Source: Rostratula benghalensis
Lineage: Eukaryota > Chordata > Aves > Charadriiformes > Rostratulidae
Direction of reading: 5' to 3'
DNA: 64,000 nt
Assembly: GCA_013399305.1 (NCBI GenBank)
Contig: VXAI01000068.1
Location: 3,460,500-3,524,499 of the forward strand
Positions 1 to 12,333 of this stretch are shown piece after piece. The notes beneath the pieces are model-generated. The model had not been told where the DNA came from. It worked only from the letters and a program-made list of their open reading frames with translations, and did no database searches. A program made the position numbers and the translations under genes. Positions within the stretch are counted from its first letter, which is position 1, and each line of letters starts with the position of its first letter.

Positions 1-1472
1 CCTGATGTTTTGCACTGAGAAAGGCTGTTTAAAGAAGCAATGGGAACACATGCAAACTGTAAAAAGGCCTCCAAAACCACCCCAAGCAACCTCTAAACTC
101 CTTGCAACGTTGCTTTCTTACCAAGCAATGGTGGGTGGGAATGGAGCAGCTACTAAAGGGAAGGAAGAGACTCCGGGCTAGAAATCCTGCCAGATGAGAT
201 GTCAGTGGAGATAAGTTTGGAAGTCAGCACGAGCTGTAACTTGACTGGCCAGGCTAGTTCTTTTAACAGAAAGCTGCTCTTAAATATTATTAATTGTCAC
301 TCAGAAAAGTCCTTTTGATTTCACGGTGGTGGTGGTGATAAGAAGCACCTTAGAGGCTCTCAGATGTGCATTACTGTCAGTTCTTGGCAGTGCTACATGG
401 TTGACCTCATACAAAGGCACTGGTATAGGCTTGCTTTACATCACCTTTGGAGATTGCCTCCCTCCTTGCATTGATACCTATATCTGGATCTTTGCTTTCA
501 CCCTATGGCTGCAAGATTTTTAACTTTGTGTACTTGGCACCAAAAGTAATTTTTAGCTCTGTGCAAAAAATTGATGGGCCTGGATTTTATCAGATTCCCT
601 CAATTTCTACTGGTGTCAGTGGAAATCGTCTGAGCTTAACACTGCTGAATTTCGAGCCGTTTCCCTTAAATATGTAAACAATTGTCTTCAGGCAATTGGG
701 TGTAAATATAATGGCTTGTATTTTGTAACGCTAGTTCTAACCATTTAAGGGACTATTACTCAATAATTCTGACATTATTAATTTCTTTTAACTAATATTT
801 ACCAATATGTCAAAATTATAGGTACTACATGGGAGTCTTTGAAAATCTGTGTATTCAGTTTTCACAATTAAGTATGATTTTTTGCAGTTACCTTTAATAT
901 CCCAGCTTGGGGACCTCAATTGAATCTAATTACGTTTCAATTGAAAATAAGATATTCCACAAGACTGAAGCTGTAGATCAGGACTCATTACTAAAGCAGC
1001 TCATTATTTTTAATGAGCAACTTCATTATATCTGATTCTGCAGAGAACAAGACATAATTCTGTAGATGCAGATAAGCTTGTTAAACTTTGGTAGTCAGCA
1101 GCATATGACTAACAGCTTGAATTGGGCAACAAAGATTAGTAGGGTTAAAGAAACTATCTCGTAGGATTTTAGGCTATCTCCACTGGTGAGCTGTAACAGT
1201 CAGTCTGCAAAATAATTATCTATTTCTTTTCTCATGCTGTGCACTTTGTTAGGCTGGAATAGTTGTATATTACCTTTTAAGTGGTCTGCTATAGAAAAGG
1301 AATTGCAAAGAAAATTCACAATAAAATGTAATCTTCAGGGAAGTTTTACATTAAAGAAAGTGGTAACAGCATCTTTCTGCCAATCGAGTGCCTGCTGGGA
1401 GTGTTGAAATTTGCATCCTGTTCCCTGCTGCAGCTTTTTGTGTTTTGGTCTCTGAATCAACTTACAAATTTG

Positions 1473-1496
1473 AAAAAAAAAAAAAAAAAGAAAAAA
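1473..1496 (+). repeat. A-rich homopolymer tract
   Basis: A run of 17 A is followed by one G and six more A. I saw no retrocopy or SINE body upstream, so I call it simple low-complexity sequence rather than a retroposon tail. Confidence 0.85.
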
Positions 1497-2637
1497 TCAT
1501 GTTACCTGACAACTGTATGGGGAGGATACAAATTAGCGAGGTATCCCAGGTAAACATCTTGTTAATACACCACGATGCAGGGGAGTGTATTAACTGCTGG
1601 CAGGGAGCTCTGCTGTTCTGCTGTGCTGAATCTGTTGGGGATCCACTATGAAGACACAGGAGCCTTGTCCTCTGTGCTGAGAGTGAGAGCCTGTAGCTAA
1701 TTGGCATTTCCATTAATGCATTGTTAAAAAGGAACAGGTATTATTTATCCTGTTATTATAATATATTATTTCTGAATATAGCCAGAAAATGGGCTTACGT
1801 GTGAGTCTGATCAACCTTTTTGTCTTCTTGGATGCACAACCTAGTTGGTGAAAAGCACAAAACCTGAACTAAATTTATTAGGGGCTTCTAGCTTATTTGT
1901 TAGCCTTGTAGGGTCAGAAAAATGATGTTGTAGTGTTTCACGCTCAAGCCCTGTGGCTATGGGTAGTTGTCCTGGAGTGTGGAGAGCTCAGCATGTTCCC
2001 TTTCTGCCCAGGCAAACTGGAGCCAGCACCAGCCCAGACCTGCTGATACTGGACAGTGACCTTGCCTTTGTGCTCTCATACCTGTGCTTAAAGAAATATT
2101 TGAAGACTTGGGTGGCAAAACCGAAATGAAATTCTGCAAACTGTCTAGTTTTTTTAAAACATGGGCCAATCTGAACGCTAGTTATTTGGAGGTCTTTTTC
2201 CCCTTACTCACTGCATCTTCTGTGCCCCAGTGATGATAACACAAAGTATTTTCTGCAGGAATTAAGGCTGCTCAGGCATGGGAACCAGGAGGGGCAAGAA
2301 TAGCAAACAACACTAAGTATTTCTTCATTTTGTTCTGGGAAACAGAATGTGAATGAGACCATAAACACCCTGAATCTCAGATGTAGTGCATACATTTCAG
2401 TGCGGTTGCTTGGACAAAGTTAGAAGCAACTGAACACAGGGCTCTATGATAGGAACTCCCTTAGCAAGAAGTCCTATCAGCCCTGTCTGTAATTTCTTTT
2501 TAATGATTCAGATTCTTCAGGAAAAGATGGCTAGGCCATTACGCACTTGGATGGGCATCTGATTTAAAACTTTCATTCCTATGTTAAAAAAGAATTAAAA
2601 AAAAGTAAGGAACTGGGACAGCTTCATTAGCAGATGG

Positions 2638-2653
2638 AAAAAAAAAAAAAAAA
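2638..2653 (+). repeat. Poly-A tract (16 A)
   Basis: An uninterrupted run of 16 A in AT-rich DNA. There is no recognisable element body next to it. Confidence 0.85.
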
Positions 2654-2846
2654 TTACCAGATCCTTCATAATTTAATTCCAAAGGGAGAATAAAATGTAG
2701 ATGTGAACAGGAAAAGAAGTCAAACCACTTCTATAAAATAAATTTAAAACAGACAATTCTTTATGAACGCTTCCACAGAGAAAGGAAGGAAGCAAACAGG
2801 AATTTTGGAATAATTAATCATTATTTTATTTTCTACAGATTATATC

Positions 2847-2878
2847 GGGGGAAGGGAAGGAAAGAAAGAAAAGAAAGA
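2847..2878 (+). repeat. Purine-only (GGAA/GAAA) tract
   Basis: About 32 consecutive purines built from GGGAA, GGAAA and GAAA units. This is simple-sequence DNA. Pure purine tracts can form triplex DNA in principle, but nothing here shows that they do. Confidence 0.7.
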
Positions 2879-3039
2879 TAAGGGAGGTCTCTAAAAATTC
2901 CAGGAAGCAAACAATATCCATGTGAAGGGGAGAAAAAAGGACTAAGGAAATCATATCTAAAGTAGCCTCTATATTCAATCTCCAGAAAGACTCTGGGGTA
3001 ATTCTGAAATGTTCAGTATGCAACAAACAGGTAATGACA

Positions 3040-3690
3040 AAATGGTTAAACAAAAAATCATCAACAATGGTCCAAGAAGGTGGCAAATCCACTGTGTGAC
3101 TTCCTTTGTGGTTAAGGTAGGAGCAGTATGTGAAATATCAACTCTAATACTTTCCTACATGGCAATGCCATTAGTTCACTTGGGAGATATAGTCTGTATG
3201 AAATTGCTGTAGGGAGATCTCGGAAGAGTATGAAGAACTACCATAATAGTGTCTGCCAATTGAAAGTTTTGGTTCCCCAGGGATTTCTGGGTACAGCACT
3301 ATTCAGCATTTTTGTGAGAAGTTGGCTAGTGGAATAGAGGGTACACTTAGTAAAGTTGTAGGTAGTATTTGAACTGAATTCACTTATATTGGAAGAATCT
3401 CCAAAGAAACCAGAAAATATATACAATAACCTTGATAAAATAGTGACACAGTCTAAAATCAGCAAGATGAGAAACATGGTAAACACAATTGTTTACTATA
3501 TCTGGAATGGTGAAGTTAAATGCACAAATAGAAGTTGGGGAGGACTTGCTAGGCAGCAATGCAGTGGAAATTTATTTGGGTGTTAGCAGAAGACAGACTA
3601 GAGGTATATCAACAGTTCGGTGATGACTCAAAAAAAGTCTCCATATTTGGGTAGAAGTATACAGTGAAATAGACACAGAGATTTGGGCCT
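3040..3690 (+). mobile_element. Old, diverged CR1 LINE fragment (sense on +)
   Basis: The order of recognisable blocks follows the sense strand of CR1 retrotransposons. Near 3290-3360 there is a block resembling the RT-region stretch that in CR1 reads as a 'tgttcaa...ttt' segment, then a 'ggaatagag...acac' block, then 'agtaaagttgtag'. Near 3520-3660 follow blocks like 'cacaaatagaagttgggga', 'ttgggtgttagcagaagac' and 'acagttcggtgatg'. These match the CR1 region downstream of the RT catalytic core. It is far more diverged than the other CR1 copies, with many stops and indels, so it is an ancient insertion. The 5' limit is uncertain. The assignment rests on remembered family sequence, not on a search. 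Confidence 0.6.
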
Positions 3691-4202
3691 CCCGTTTCTT
3701 GTCTCTCTTTGTGTGTCATCTTAAGGTACTAGAATCAGTAACTGAAACAAAAACAGAAAATAGAGGGCTTTTCTTAGTGCTGTGAGTGGACTGTTTCTAA
3801 AACATCCAACTCATCCCCCTGCGTATGTGGGTGATAAAGCAAAATACAAAGCATTTCACACGCGATGCATTTAGTATCCTATTTTTCACATTTTAAGGAT
3901 GTTTTCTGTTGCAGGGGTTTGAATGCAGCAGGTATGAGCATACCAAAATAAGCATTAATCTTGCAGTACAGATAATTACAGCATTGAAACCCCACTGTGT
4001 TACAATGTACACAAAGGCCAATGTAGCATTTTTCTGAGGTCTTAAGTGCTCCTTAGGCATTGAGCTTAAGTCTCACCTAATCCAGCAAAGTTCTGGTTTG
4101 ATGTCACTGAAGTTGATGTAATTATCATTGTAATTATTATTTCTTCCCATCTGCAACTTCAGACATCAGTTATGACTGTGAAGTGCTTTGGGATCTCATT
4201 GA

Positions 4203-4219
4203 TTTTTTTTTTTTTTTTT
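4203..4219 (+). repeat. Poly-T tract (17 T)
   Basis: An uninterrupted T-run. On the minus strand this is a poly-A, but no element body is recognisable on its 5' side in that orientation. Confidence 0.85.
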
Positions 4220-6565
4220 CTTAAACAGAATGAAACCTTAATTACACTGACTGCACTGTCTTCCTCTAAGTTTTGTCATTTGGTTTCAGTGACTGGAATT
4301 AATATCACTGACCACTGGTAACACAGTTTTTGAATTTTGCATATGTGACACTCTTATGCAAATCCCTCAAAGTAGGTTAAGACCAACAGGAGAACTGCAG
4401 GAGTATGTTTTTTCTTAAAAAGGAATCAGATTTATTTCCTACCATGCAGGTACGCTTTCACGTTCTTTGAACTTCAAGTACATTTGTACTGTCTTTTAAG
4501 TTCATGATAAAACTTTCCTTCCTGACTATCTGGTCTATTTAATTCCTCTTCTTATGATATAACAGAGGATTTCTACAGTACATAATCCTCAACATAAAGC
4601 TGAGTGAACATAGTTTCCATTTTGTTGGAAAGATTCTTTCGAATGTTTTTTTTTTTCCAAATCAGAACATGTCAGAACTGGAACTGATCAGAAGTGATGC
4701 TGCCTATTCAAGTCAGAAGCAATTATCAGTAGACTTAAAAGATAAAAGTATCTGCAGAACAAAGGCAGCTGATAACGAGCCTGAAATTACATTTAAAAGG
4801 TGTACTTCATGTTTTGATATGCTATAAGGTGCGGTGAAGGCACTAGCTTTGTAACAACACCTGATAATGTTAAATTTCTGATCTCTCCTCTTCTCTCTAT
4901 TTTGGTTTCACTCCTTGGAAATCAACCTGTAACCTTGAAAAAATCTAGTCTTTTCTGTCTATTTTTAGTTGTATCTACTTAGTACTATATGGAAACAGAA
5001 ATTAATGAATCTTGATGAATACTATAAAACTGTGTAATGAGGATTGGGAAGCTGGGGAAGCAAATGTGGAGAACAGTGCATTGATCCAAATCTGAAGCTG
5101 CTTCCTTAATCCAGCCACAGAGTCTGCAACAGGAGTGTTTTAGTCTTGATGTGTTACTCCAGTTTTCCCACTTACCAGTGTGGTGTGTCCTCAAATCCCA
5201 TACTGGATTCCTGTCTGATAAAGTGACATCAATACATGCTCTCCAGGAATGGAGCTGTGGTTCCAGCTCCTGAATGACAGTCACAGCAGCACCAGACCAA
5301 AATGAGTCCCTGGAACACCTATGCTGTTGATGTTGGCTTCTCAGCATGTTTCACTCAACAGAAGCATAGACTCTGACTGTCACCCTTAAGGTGGTCTTTT
5401 CTGAATAGATGTGTGTTACAAAGATGTGTTGTTGATACCGTGTGATTATTTTAACAAAAGTTTATGGTCCAGAATTCTCTTGCATAAGTGCAAACCTGAT
5501 TAAATATTGTGCAACACAGTTTTACTTTTCAAACTTAACTCTTCCTTTGGTCACCCACAGTAAGTATTCATGGTGATGAACAAACTAAATGATAACTGTT
5601 TGATTCATAATCAAATAACAGTTCCATCTTAAAATCTGAACCTTTAATGTACTATTTGTGCAAGGTGGAATTACATTTTCCTTGTCTCAGGTAAGACTGC
5701 TGTTGACCAATAACTACACATCATTTGCTGCGTATATGTGGTTTTTAGTTCTTTCCTTTGCCTCATTCTAATAGTCTTTGTGGAGTAGACTTCTATTTAG
5801 GATGTTTTATAAATGGTAAAAACCCCCTTAGTTATAAAACCAACTTTAGTAGTGCTTGTATAAGAAAAAATTCTAACTTCACTTACAATATCCTTCCTAT
5901 TTATGATACAAAAAAATTCTTATTCCTGACTTCTGAACAATAGACAGAGAAGTGTTTGGTTTATTCAACTTGATTCTATTACTTGAGTGCTTATGGATAC
6001 TCAATCCACCAGTTTGATAATAAAGCTTTTGCTTTAATATGCATTCCAGTGTTAAGGTAGACTATTTTGGAGTATTTACAAATAAATATTTGCATGGGAA
6101 TCAATACATTTCACAACTCTCAGGTTTTAAGAAACAGAGTAAATAAGCCTGTGTACTCCAAGATAATTCTGTGCTGTTAATGATGACTAGTTGCTACTGG
6201 TATTTCCATGCTAGCCTTCAGTCTCTGCATGGAAGTTGCTATAGGAAAGATATGATCAAATTTGGAAAGCAGGAGAGTTAAATATTTGAGAGCGTTTTTG
6301 TGTAGCAATTCAGTGGAAAGAATTAGTTTTTCTCCTGTTCTTTGATTTAGAGTCAGAGCCACAACTGTATATACGCTTATGAAAATGAATGTCTAAGAAA
6401 AATGCAATTTGAGTAGGAATGATTGTGTTTTAACTCATTTCAAAGCAGGTCATTTGAGCTATAGTTGGCTGTAATTAACATCCTCATAAGCTGTCTGTGC
6501 TTTGATAAGAATGGCAGTCAAATACCTGAGGCTTTATTTACTTGCCTTCAGAAGCATTTAATGAA

Positions 6566-6605
6566 AATGAAACAAAAGAAGGAAAAAGAAAAATAAAAAA
6601 AAGAA
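6566..6605 (+). repeat. A-rich/purine-rich low-complexity tract
   Basis: A stretch of GAAA, AAAG and A-runs with very few pyrimidines. Simple sequence with no other structure seen. Confidence 0.6.
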
Positions 6606-7195
6606 GAATCAGCCTCTCTTTGAGAAGCAGCGTTTTTTTCCAATCCTCAACAAATCTCACAGTCACCAAAGTTCTCTGTTTAGAAGGTTGAAGTAAAATG
6701 ATGGTGCTGTTTGGAGTCGGGTATTACAAGGCATGTAGTTTAATAAACATAGTTATCGATTCTGTTCTAAATGGGTTGAAAAGAAATAAAATAGTATTAT
6801 ATTCTATTTATTCTTAATTACTAATCTGCCTGAGAAATATAAAGTCATATTGACATTCCACATCTTCTATTTTGAAATATTTGTATAAATTAGTCCCAAG
6901 AAATGTGGGGAATGTAGCTGGATTGGTAACAATCTGGGAAGAAGAAAATGTTGTCATGGGTCCCCGTCTATAGTTCTGCTGTCATTCACTTGCTCTAAAG
7001 GTACTATTCTTTGAGAAATATAAACCCCAACATTTTTCCAATTAGTTTAATTTAAAGAAATTATGAAGGAAGAACTATAGTTTAGAAAGCATGGACACTG
7101 TTGTCTTTTACAAAAGTTTTAGAAGGAAGATCTTTAAAGGCAATTTATAGATTTTGAGTGTTTGCTTTCTTAACAGAAGCCATTAATAGCTATTA

Positions 7196-7318
7196 ACTTC
7201 AAACAAAAAGCAAAAAAAACCCCTCACCTGCCACCAACCCCCACCCAAAACATACAAAACCCCAAAAGCCAGTGCCCCCAAATGCAAAAACCTCAAACAG
7301 AAAACACAGCCAAACATT
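7196..7318 (+). repeat. C/A-rich low-complexity tract
   Basis: About 120 bp made almost entirely of C and A, with repeated AACCCC, CAAAA and ACCCAAAA-like units. It makes a spurious minus-strand open frame (7183-7434) of biased composition, which I do not regard as a gene. Confidence 0.7.
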
Positions 7319-10300
7319 CTTTTTAAAGTAATATCTAGTATGCAGCAAGGTATGAGGAAAAAGCAGATCCATTTACTACACCAGATCTTAAGGGACCAAC
7401 TCTGCACATGTTTGTGAGTTGTTTTTCTCAGCAAGTTACTTAATGTGAGAGCTGCAACACCAGGCCACTGATGTGGGACTCACGGAAGGAACCAATGTTT
7501 TCCTTTTGAGTTTTTTTCTAAAATGGCCTAATGATCTAGAAAATTCCAAGAATTCAGTGGGAAAGGTCTTACAAAAAATAAATTGATGTGAGCTGTGACT
7601 TATGTGATTTAATAATACATTGCTAAAATAATGTGTCTTTATTTGCCTTTTGCAGTTCTGTGGTAGGATTCATTCTCCTGGAGTCGGAAAGGGCTTATGT
7701 ACATTGTATATTAAAATTGTACAATACATGTGTTTTATTCATAGCCCTAATCTGGAGAGGTGATCCTTCATCTTCAGTATTCTGTATAAATATATACTGC
7801 ATACACAAGTGTTTGCATGAACATTAAAAATATTTGTACCTACCTGTTTGCTAACTGTTGCGTGACAGATGTGTGGCACTTGGAATATTTAACTTGAAGT
7901 GGTTTACTGTCCTTTTTGTGCATGAATATGTAAATAATTTTTATGATTTGTTTTCAGATATAAGTGGACACTTCATCATGATTGTAATTTGAATAGATAT
8001 TAGTTTTTAAATGTGGTGGAAAGGGGTTGATTCAGCATGATCGTGAAATATGTACATACTGAAATTGTGTGAAAGTCGTTTATGTGGCCTGTTAATACCA
8101 TTGCTTTGTTTTGAATGGCCCTGTTCTAAATAATCCAAACACCTATGGTGTTTAAAGCAAAGGATCATAATAAAAAGAAGAATTTTCAGCCTTCAAGTGA
8201 GGTGGAAATGAGTATTTCTGTTTAATGAAATAAATTGGTTCCTGTTGAATGATAGCAGAAGGTTCCTCTTCTAATTTGTTGCAAATAACCTATAACATCT
8301 TTAAACATGGACTTGATTATAAAATAAATGGATTAGCATTTGAGTTACAAATGCATAGTCCATCAAACTATCAAATGAATATTAATTAAAATTAAACTTT
8401 GTGTTTTGAGAATTCTTCTATATGCAAAAATCAGAATTATACAGCCATGACTTAAAATGAAATGAGTGATTTTTTTAAGTGCAGGTACATCAAAGATATG
8501 GTGAACTATCACTAGCAAACTTCAGTGACAGTGTTACACATACTGCACTGATCTACTTGAAAAATTTAATGTTGAGATAGGCAGGAAAAATTCCTAAACT
8601 TGCTTGTAAAAGTGACTTTAAAAAAAAGTTTGCAAAATGGCTACTACTTATCAGTTACATATATCTAAAAAAGATAATGAATTCCAACTTGAAATGTCAA
8701 GTTCTGATTTTATGGATACAACAGTTCTTATGGATACCTCATACTTTTCATATCCAATTTACTTGTTTTGTATTAATATTCTTCTTCCTGAGAAGTCCCT
8801 TCCAATATCTTTAAAGAGATCAGAAGTGGATTAAATTAGGGAAATAATTATACTTGAGTCAGCCTTTCAGGCTGATTTTGCCCTCTCTTCATGTGACTAT
8901 GATTTGTATCGTTCAGTGACAGCAAATCCACTAATACATGTCTAAGTGAGTTGCCAAAAGACCATTGACCCAATGTTTCTCCCACCATGTCCCCTTCTGT
9001 AGTTTCTTCAGGGGGCAAGGAAACCCAAAGAATCACTTAAACTGCTGATCCCTGCAAAAGCAGGCAGGTTTGGACTGACAAGCATTTAGGTACAGCTCTG
9101 AATCACTGCAATGCCACCCCACCTCAAATGCAGAAGTCCTTGGAAACTTAAGCTTTCCTTTGAAATTATATTGGAAATGTGTTTTCACACCCCATGTAAG
9201 ACTGGCTCGTCAGAATTCCTGTTGGCAACTCTGTAAGTTTCTTGTTTGGAACAACAGGATGCCCTGGGCAGTAACCTAGTTGCAAAGTTTATCTTGTGTA
9301 TATTAACAATTTTCAGATGATGCTTCAGTACAGGGTACTACTGTGCTCTTGATTGAAACATTCCTTTCAGTTTTTCCTTCTTTTTGTAGCAAAAATTGGT
9401 TGCCATGAACTGGTTATATAGATTGCTGATAAAAAGGAAGAGCTGAGTATTTTATATATGTATATTAAAAATTTAATGATGAAATGCTGTTTCTAATGAC
9501 AGTGAAGTCAATGAACTAGAAAATTCCTAAGCCCCTTATAGAATATTCATGCTCAGTAAATACTACTTTGTGTACTATTATCCCCTAAATGGGACTCAGT
9601 GTGTGTTAAGTAAATGCTGTAGCTGAGGTGATAAGAGATAACACTGAAGAAAATAAGCATGCAAACAAATGGTATGCATTCTTGAGGAAGACATTTGAAT
9701 CACTATTACAAATGAACCAGATTTTTTGACCAGGATTATTATGGGGAAAAAAGAAGCATGCTAGTTTTTCAGGTGTTGCTGTTTGGTGTTTCTAATGAAA
9801 ATATAAATATTGTTGATCAGTGTGAAAGGGTACTCCTTTTGCTTAAATTTTTATGCTTTTACAGGTAGTTTATGTTAATAACCAACCCAGTAAGTAATTT
9901 AAAAAACTTAAGGAAAAGGAGATAAAGCGAAAGTTGAGTAAAGGCGAAGACTTTTCTCAAAGCAGGTTTTGAAATGAAGTGTTGACTGTACCAAACATAT
10001 TATTCAGAACTTCAACAATGCAGGTTATAATGCGAAGGCCTGAATTCTAGACCTAGCTCATGACTGGCAGTGGGACAAACTTTATGAAAGAGGTCTTAGT
10101 AGAAGACTAACTTTATGAAGGTTAAGTTAGTAGTGTCCTTGTGCTGTGCCAAGTAGGATGGTGTACAGAAACACAAGCAATTCAGAGTTTTTGCAGAGAA
10201 AAGCAATTATTAAAATAGGTGACCAAGTGGCATCTGGCCATGGAGGTCCAGAGGAAAAAGGAAGCTAATCATTATCGGATTAAAGTTTCTTAATGTAGTC

Positions 10301-12263
10301 TATGGATTACTGCAGCTGTAAATATTCTTTGTGAAAAAGCCATGCTGCCAGGGTCTCAGTGATGAATAGCTGCCCTTGGAGCTCTCCTCCGGGGAGTATT
10401 TAGAAACTGAAGGTAGAAATAGCATAAATACAGTGCACTCCCTTCTCAATAACTTATCCTGGCTTCACATATTGAGTTTTTTATTGTTTTGTTTTTTCAG
10501 TAGGGAAAATCTGGATGAGTCCAAACAACCTTCAGTCTTTCAATGTCCTATACTCACAGCTTCTTTTGGACTCAAGTCTCACAAATGGCTTGAAGAAGGG
10601 TGTCACTGGCTTAAGGAATATCATAATTTTGATGCCTCCTTCACCAGAGACATTCTGAGAACAACTTAGCACTTCCATTCTTTTGCTTTCCTCTCCCAAA
10701 ACCATAACTTTTGAGAAATGTTTGTATTCAATAAAATAAGTGCCAGAGTTGAGAAGGTTCTAGATTGTTTTAACAAACTGTGTTGGGTGATAACATGCAT
10801 TTAGGAATTGCCTAGATTCCTATGGGCTCTTGGATAATCTCTAGGTATATCTCAAGAAGGGACAGCAGTAGGCATCACTTGCATTCAGGTAATCTCCATT
10901 TTTTTCAAAGCGGTAAAGTTAGTAACTTTTTAGAGCTGGTGACAGCAGGTAGTTGAAGATTTCTCTTTCTCTGTGGAAAACATGAATATAAATAAAAATT
11001 TGTTTTAAATAAGATAGAGATCAATGGAAAAATTCAGCATGTTTATTTTTATCAACATAACTATATTTATTTAAACATTAGTGGAGGAATAACTCATGAG
11101 GGAAATATGAAATGCCTTTGTACTCACTGTGTGATACAGGTGATTTATGGGATTAATATAAATTAAGTTTTTGGAGGTCATGGATGGCTTTAAAAAGCAA
11201 AACTAAGTGCTAAGATGATTCTAAACTTTTTATATTTGGAGATTAGTAAATTCTACTGCCTTGCTCTTGATAAAAGCCTTGCTCTAGTTCTACCAGTTTT
11301 CTATTTTTGTCTATTGTTTCAGAATTTTGTTGCAATGGGTTACCTGTAACCATTGTAGTTAAAGCAGTGTGACTTTTTTTTTTTTTTAAAAAAAATAAGG
11401 ACGACGTAATGGTTGTCATTCCTGGTGGAGTTATATATGCTATAAGGAGCGTATAGAGGCACACTATCAGGAATTTTGATAGCCTTTCTTCTCTTGTACA
11501 ATTGCTTCATGATGTGTATGTGATTTATATGCCTGCTCCCTTCCTGCAGTATCTAATGCCTCTTTAGCTACCTACCCTGTCTGTTAAGTTTGATGCTTGT
11601 GTTGTTTTTTCCGGTATACATGCTTTGCTGGCTTACCATACTCATATTTTTTTTCTCCATCACGAACATAAATAGAAGTATGGCTGCATTTTTCACTTTA
11701 GATATATTTTAAAACTTCGTGTCTTCCATTGTGCACAAGATTTCTGTACTAAATTTGATAATAAGGATGACGCCTGTGAGAATGAAAATACTCTAAAAAG
11801 TCAAAAAACCCAAAGCCTTGAACTATCACATCTGTCCTGAATTTTCAAAACAGGGATAACTCAGCATCTGAAAGTCTGATTTTCCTTTAAATTATGTATT
11901 TTTCAAAGGGGAAATACCAGCATATTCTGAGAAACATCACCTCTCTGAGCATCTGAAGGCACTGAAGCTACTGGTAGTATAAAGTATCACTGATGGAAAC
12001 ATGAGCAGCAGAATTTGATTAGCTAATCTGCCATTTAAATTGATTTCTGTAGCATTTTTGTTGCAATTCACTACAACTTTGTCATATAACTTTCTAAATA
12101 TATGTGATCTTTGAAAGGGAATGATGCATTACAGTTGGTTTTCTATTGGCTTGGAAGGAAATTATTTAACCAGTCTGGTTTAACTGGTAGAAAGTGACTT
12201 ACATCTGACATCTGTAAGAAATTAGGTAACAATGATCAGGCTGGAAAGTAGTATTGGGACTTG

Positions 12264-12333
12264 AATACATATACACACATGTATAATATATACATACTTG
12301 TACATTTATGCATAAGTATACACATACACATAT
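12264..12333 (+). repeat. Degenerate (TA/CA)n microsatellite
   Basis: Seventy bases of alternating purine-pyrimidine, mixing ACATAT, ACACAC, ATATAT and ACATAC units. It is an imperfect dinucleotide repeat. Confidence 0.75.

Larger units (their letters stand above)
1..2990. other. AT-rich stretch, no supported gene
   Basis: I see no gene here. The open frames are short (under 90 codons), overlap each other on both strands and lack convincing splice signals. The stretch holds two A-runs (1473-1496 and 2638-2653) and a purine-rich tract starting near 2847. The base composition is that of ordinary avian intronic or intergenic DNA. Confidence 0.5.

Noticed and set aside
1473..1496. Poly-A as the tail of a processed pseudogene
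   Set aside because: No gene-like body upstream on either strand and no target-site duplication seen.
4985..5347. 120-codon minus-strand frame with an internal GTAAGT donor
   Set aside because: No convincing acceptor, no recognised family, and the longest-frame position is expected by chance in a region of this size.
7183..7434. 83-codon minus frame
   Set aside because: Created by the C/A-rich low-complexity tract (Gly/Phe-biased translation).
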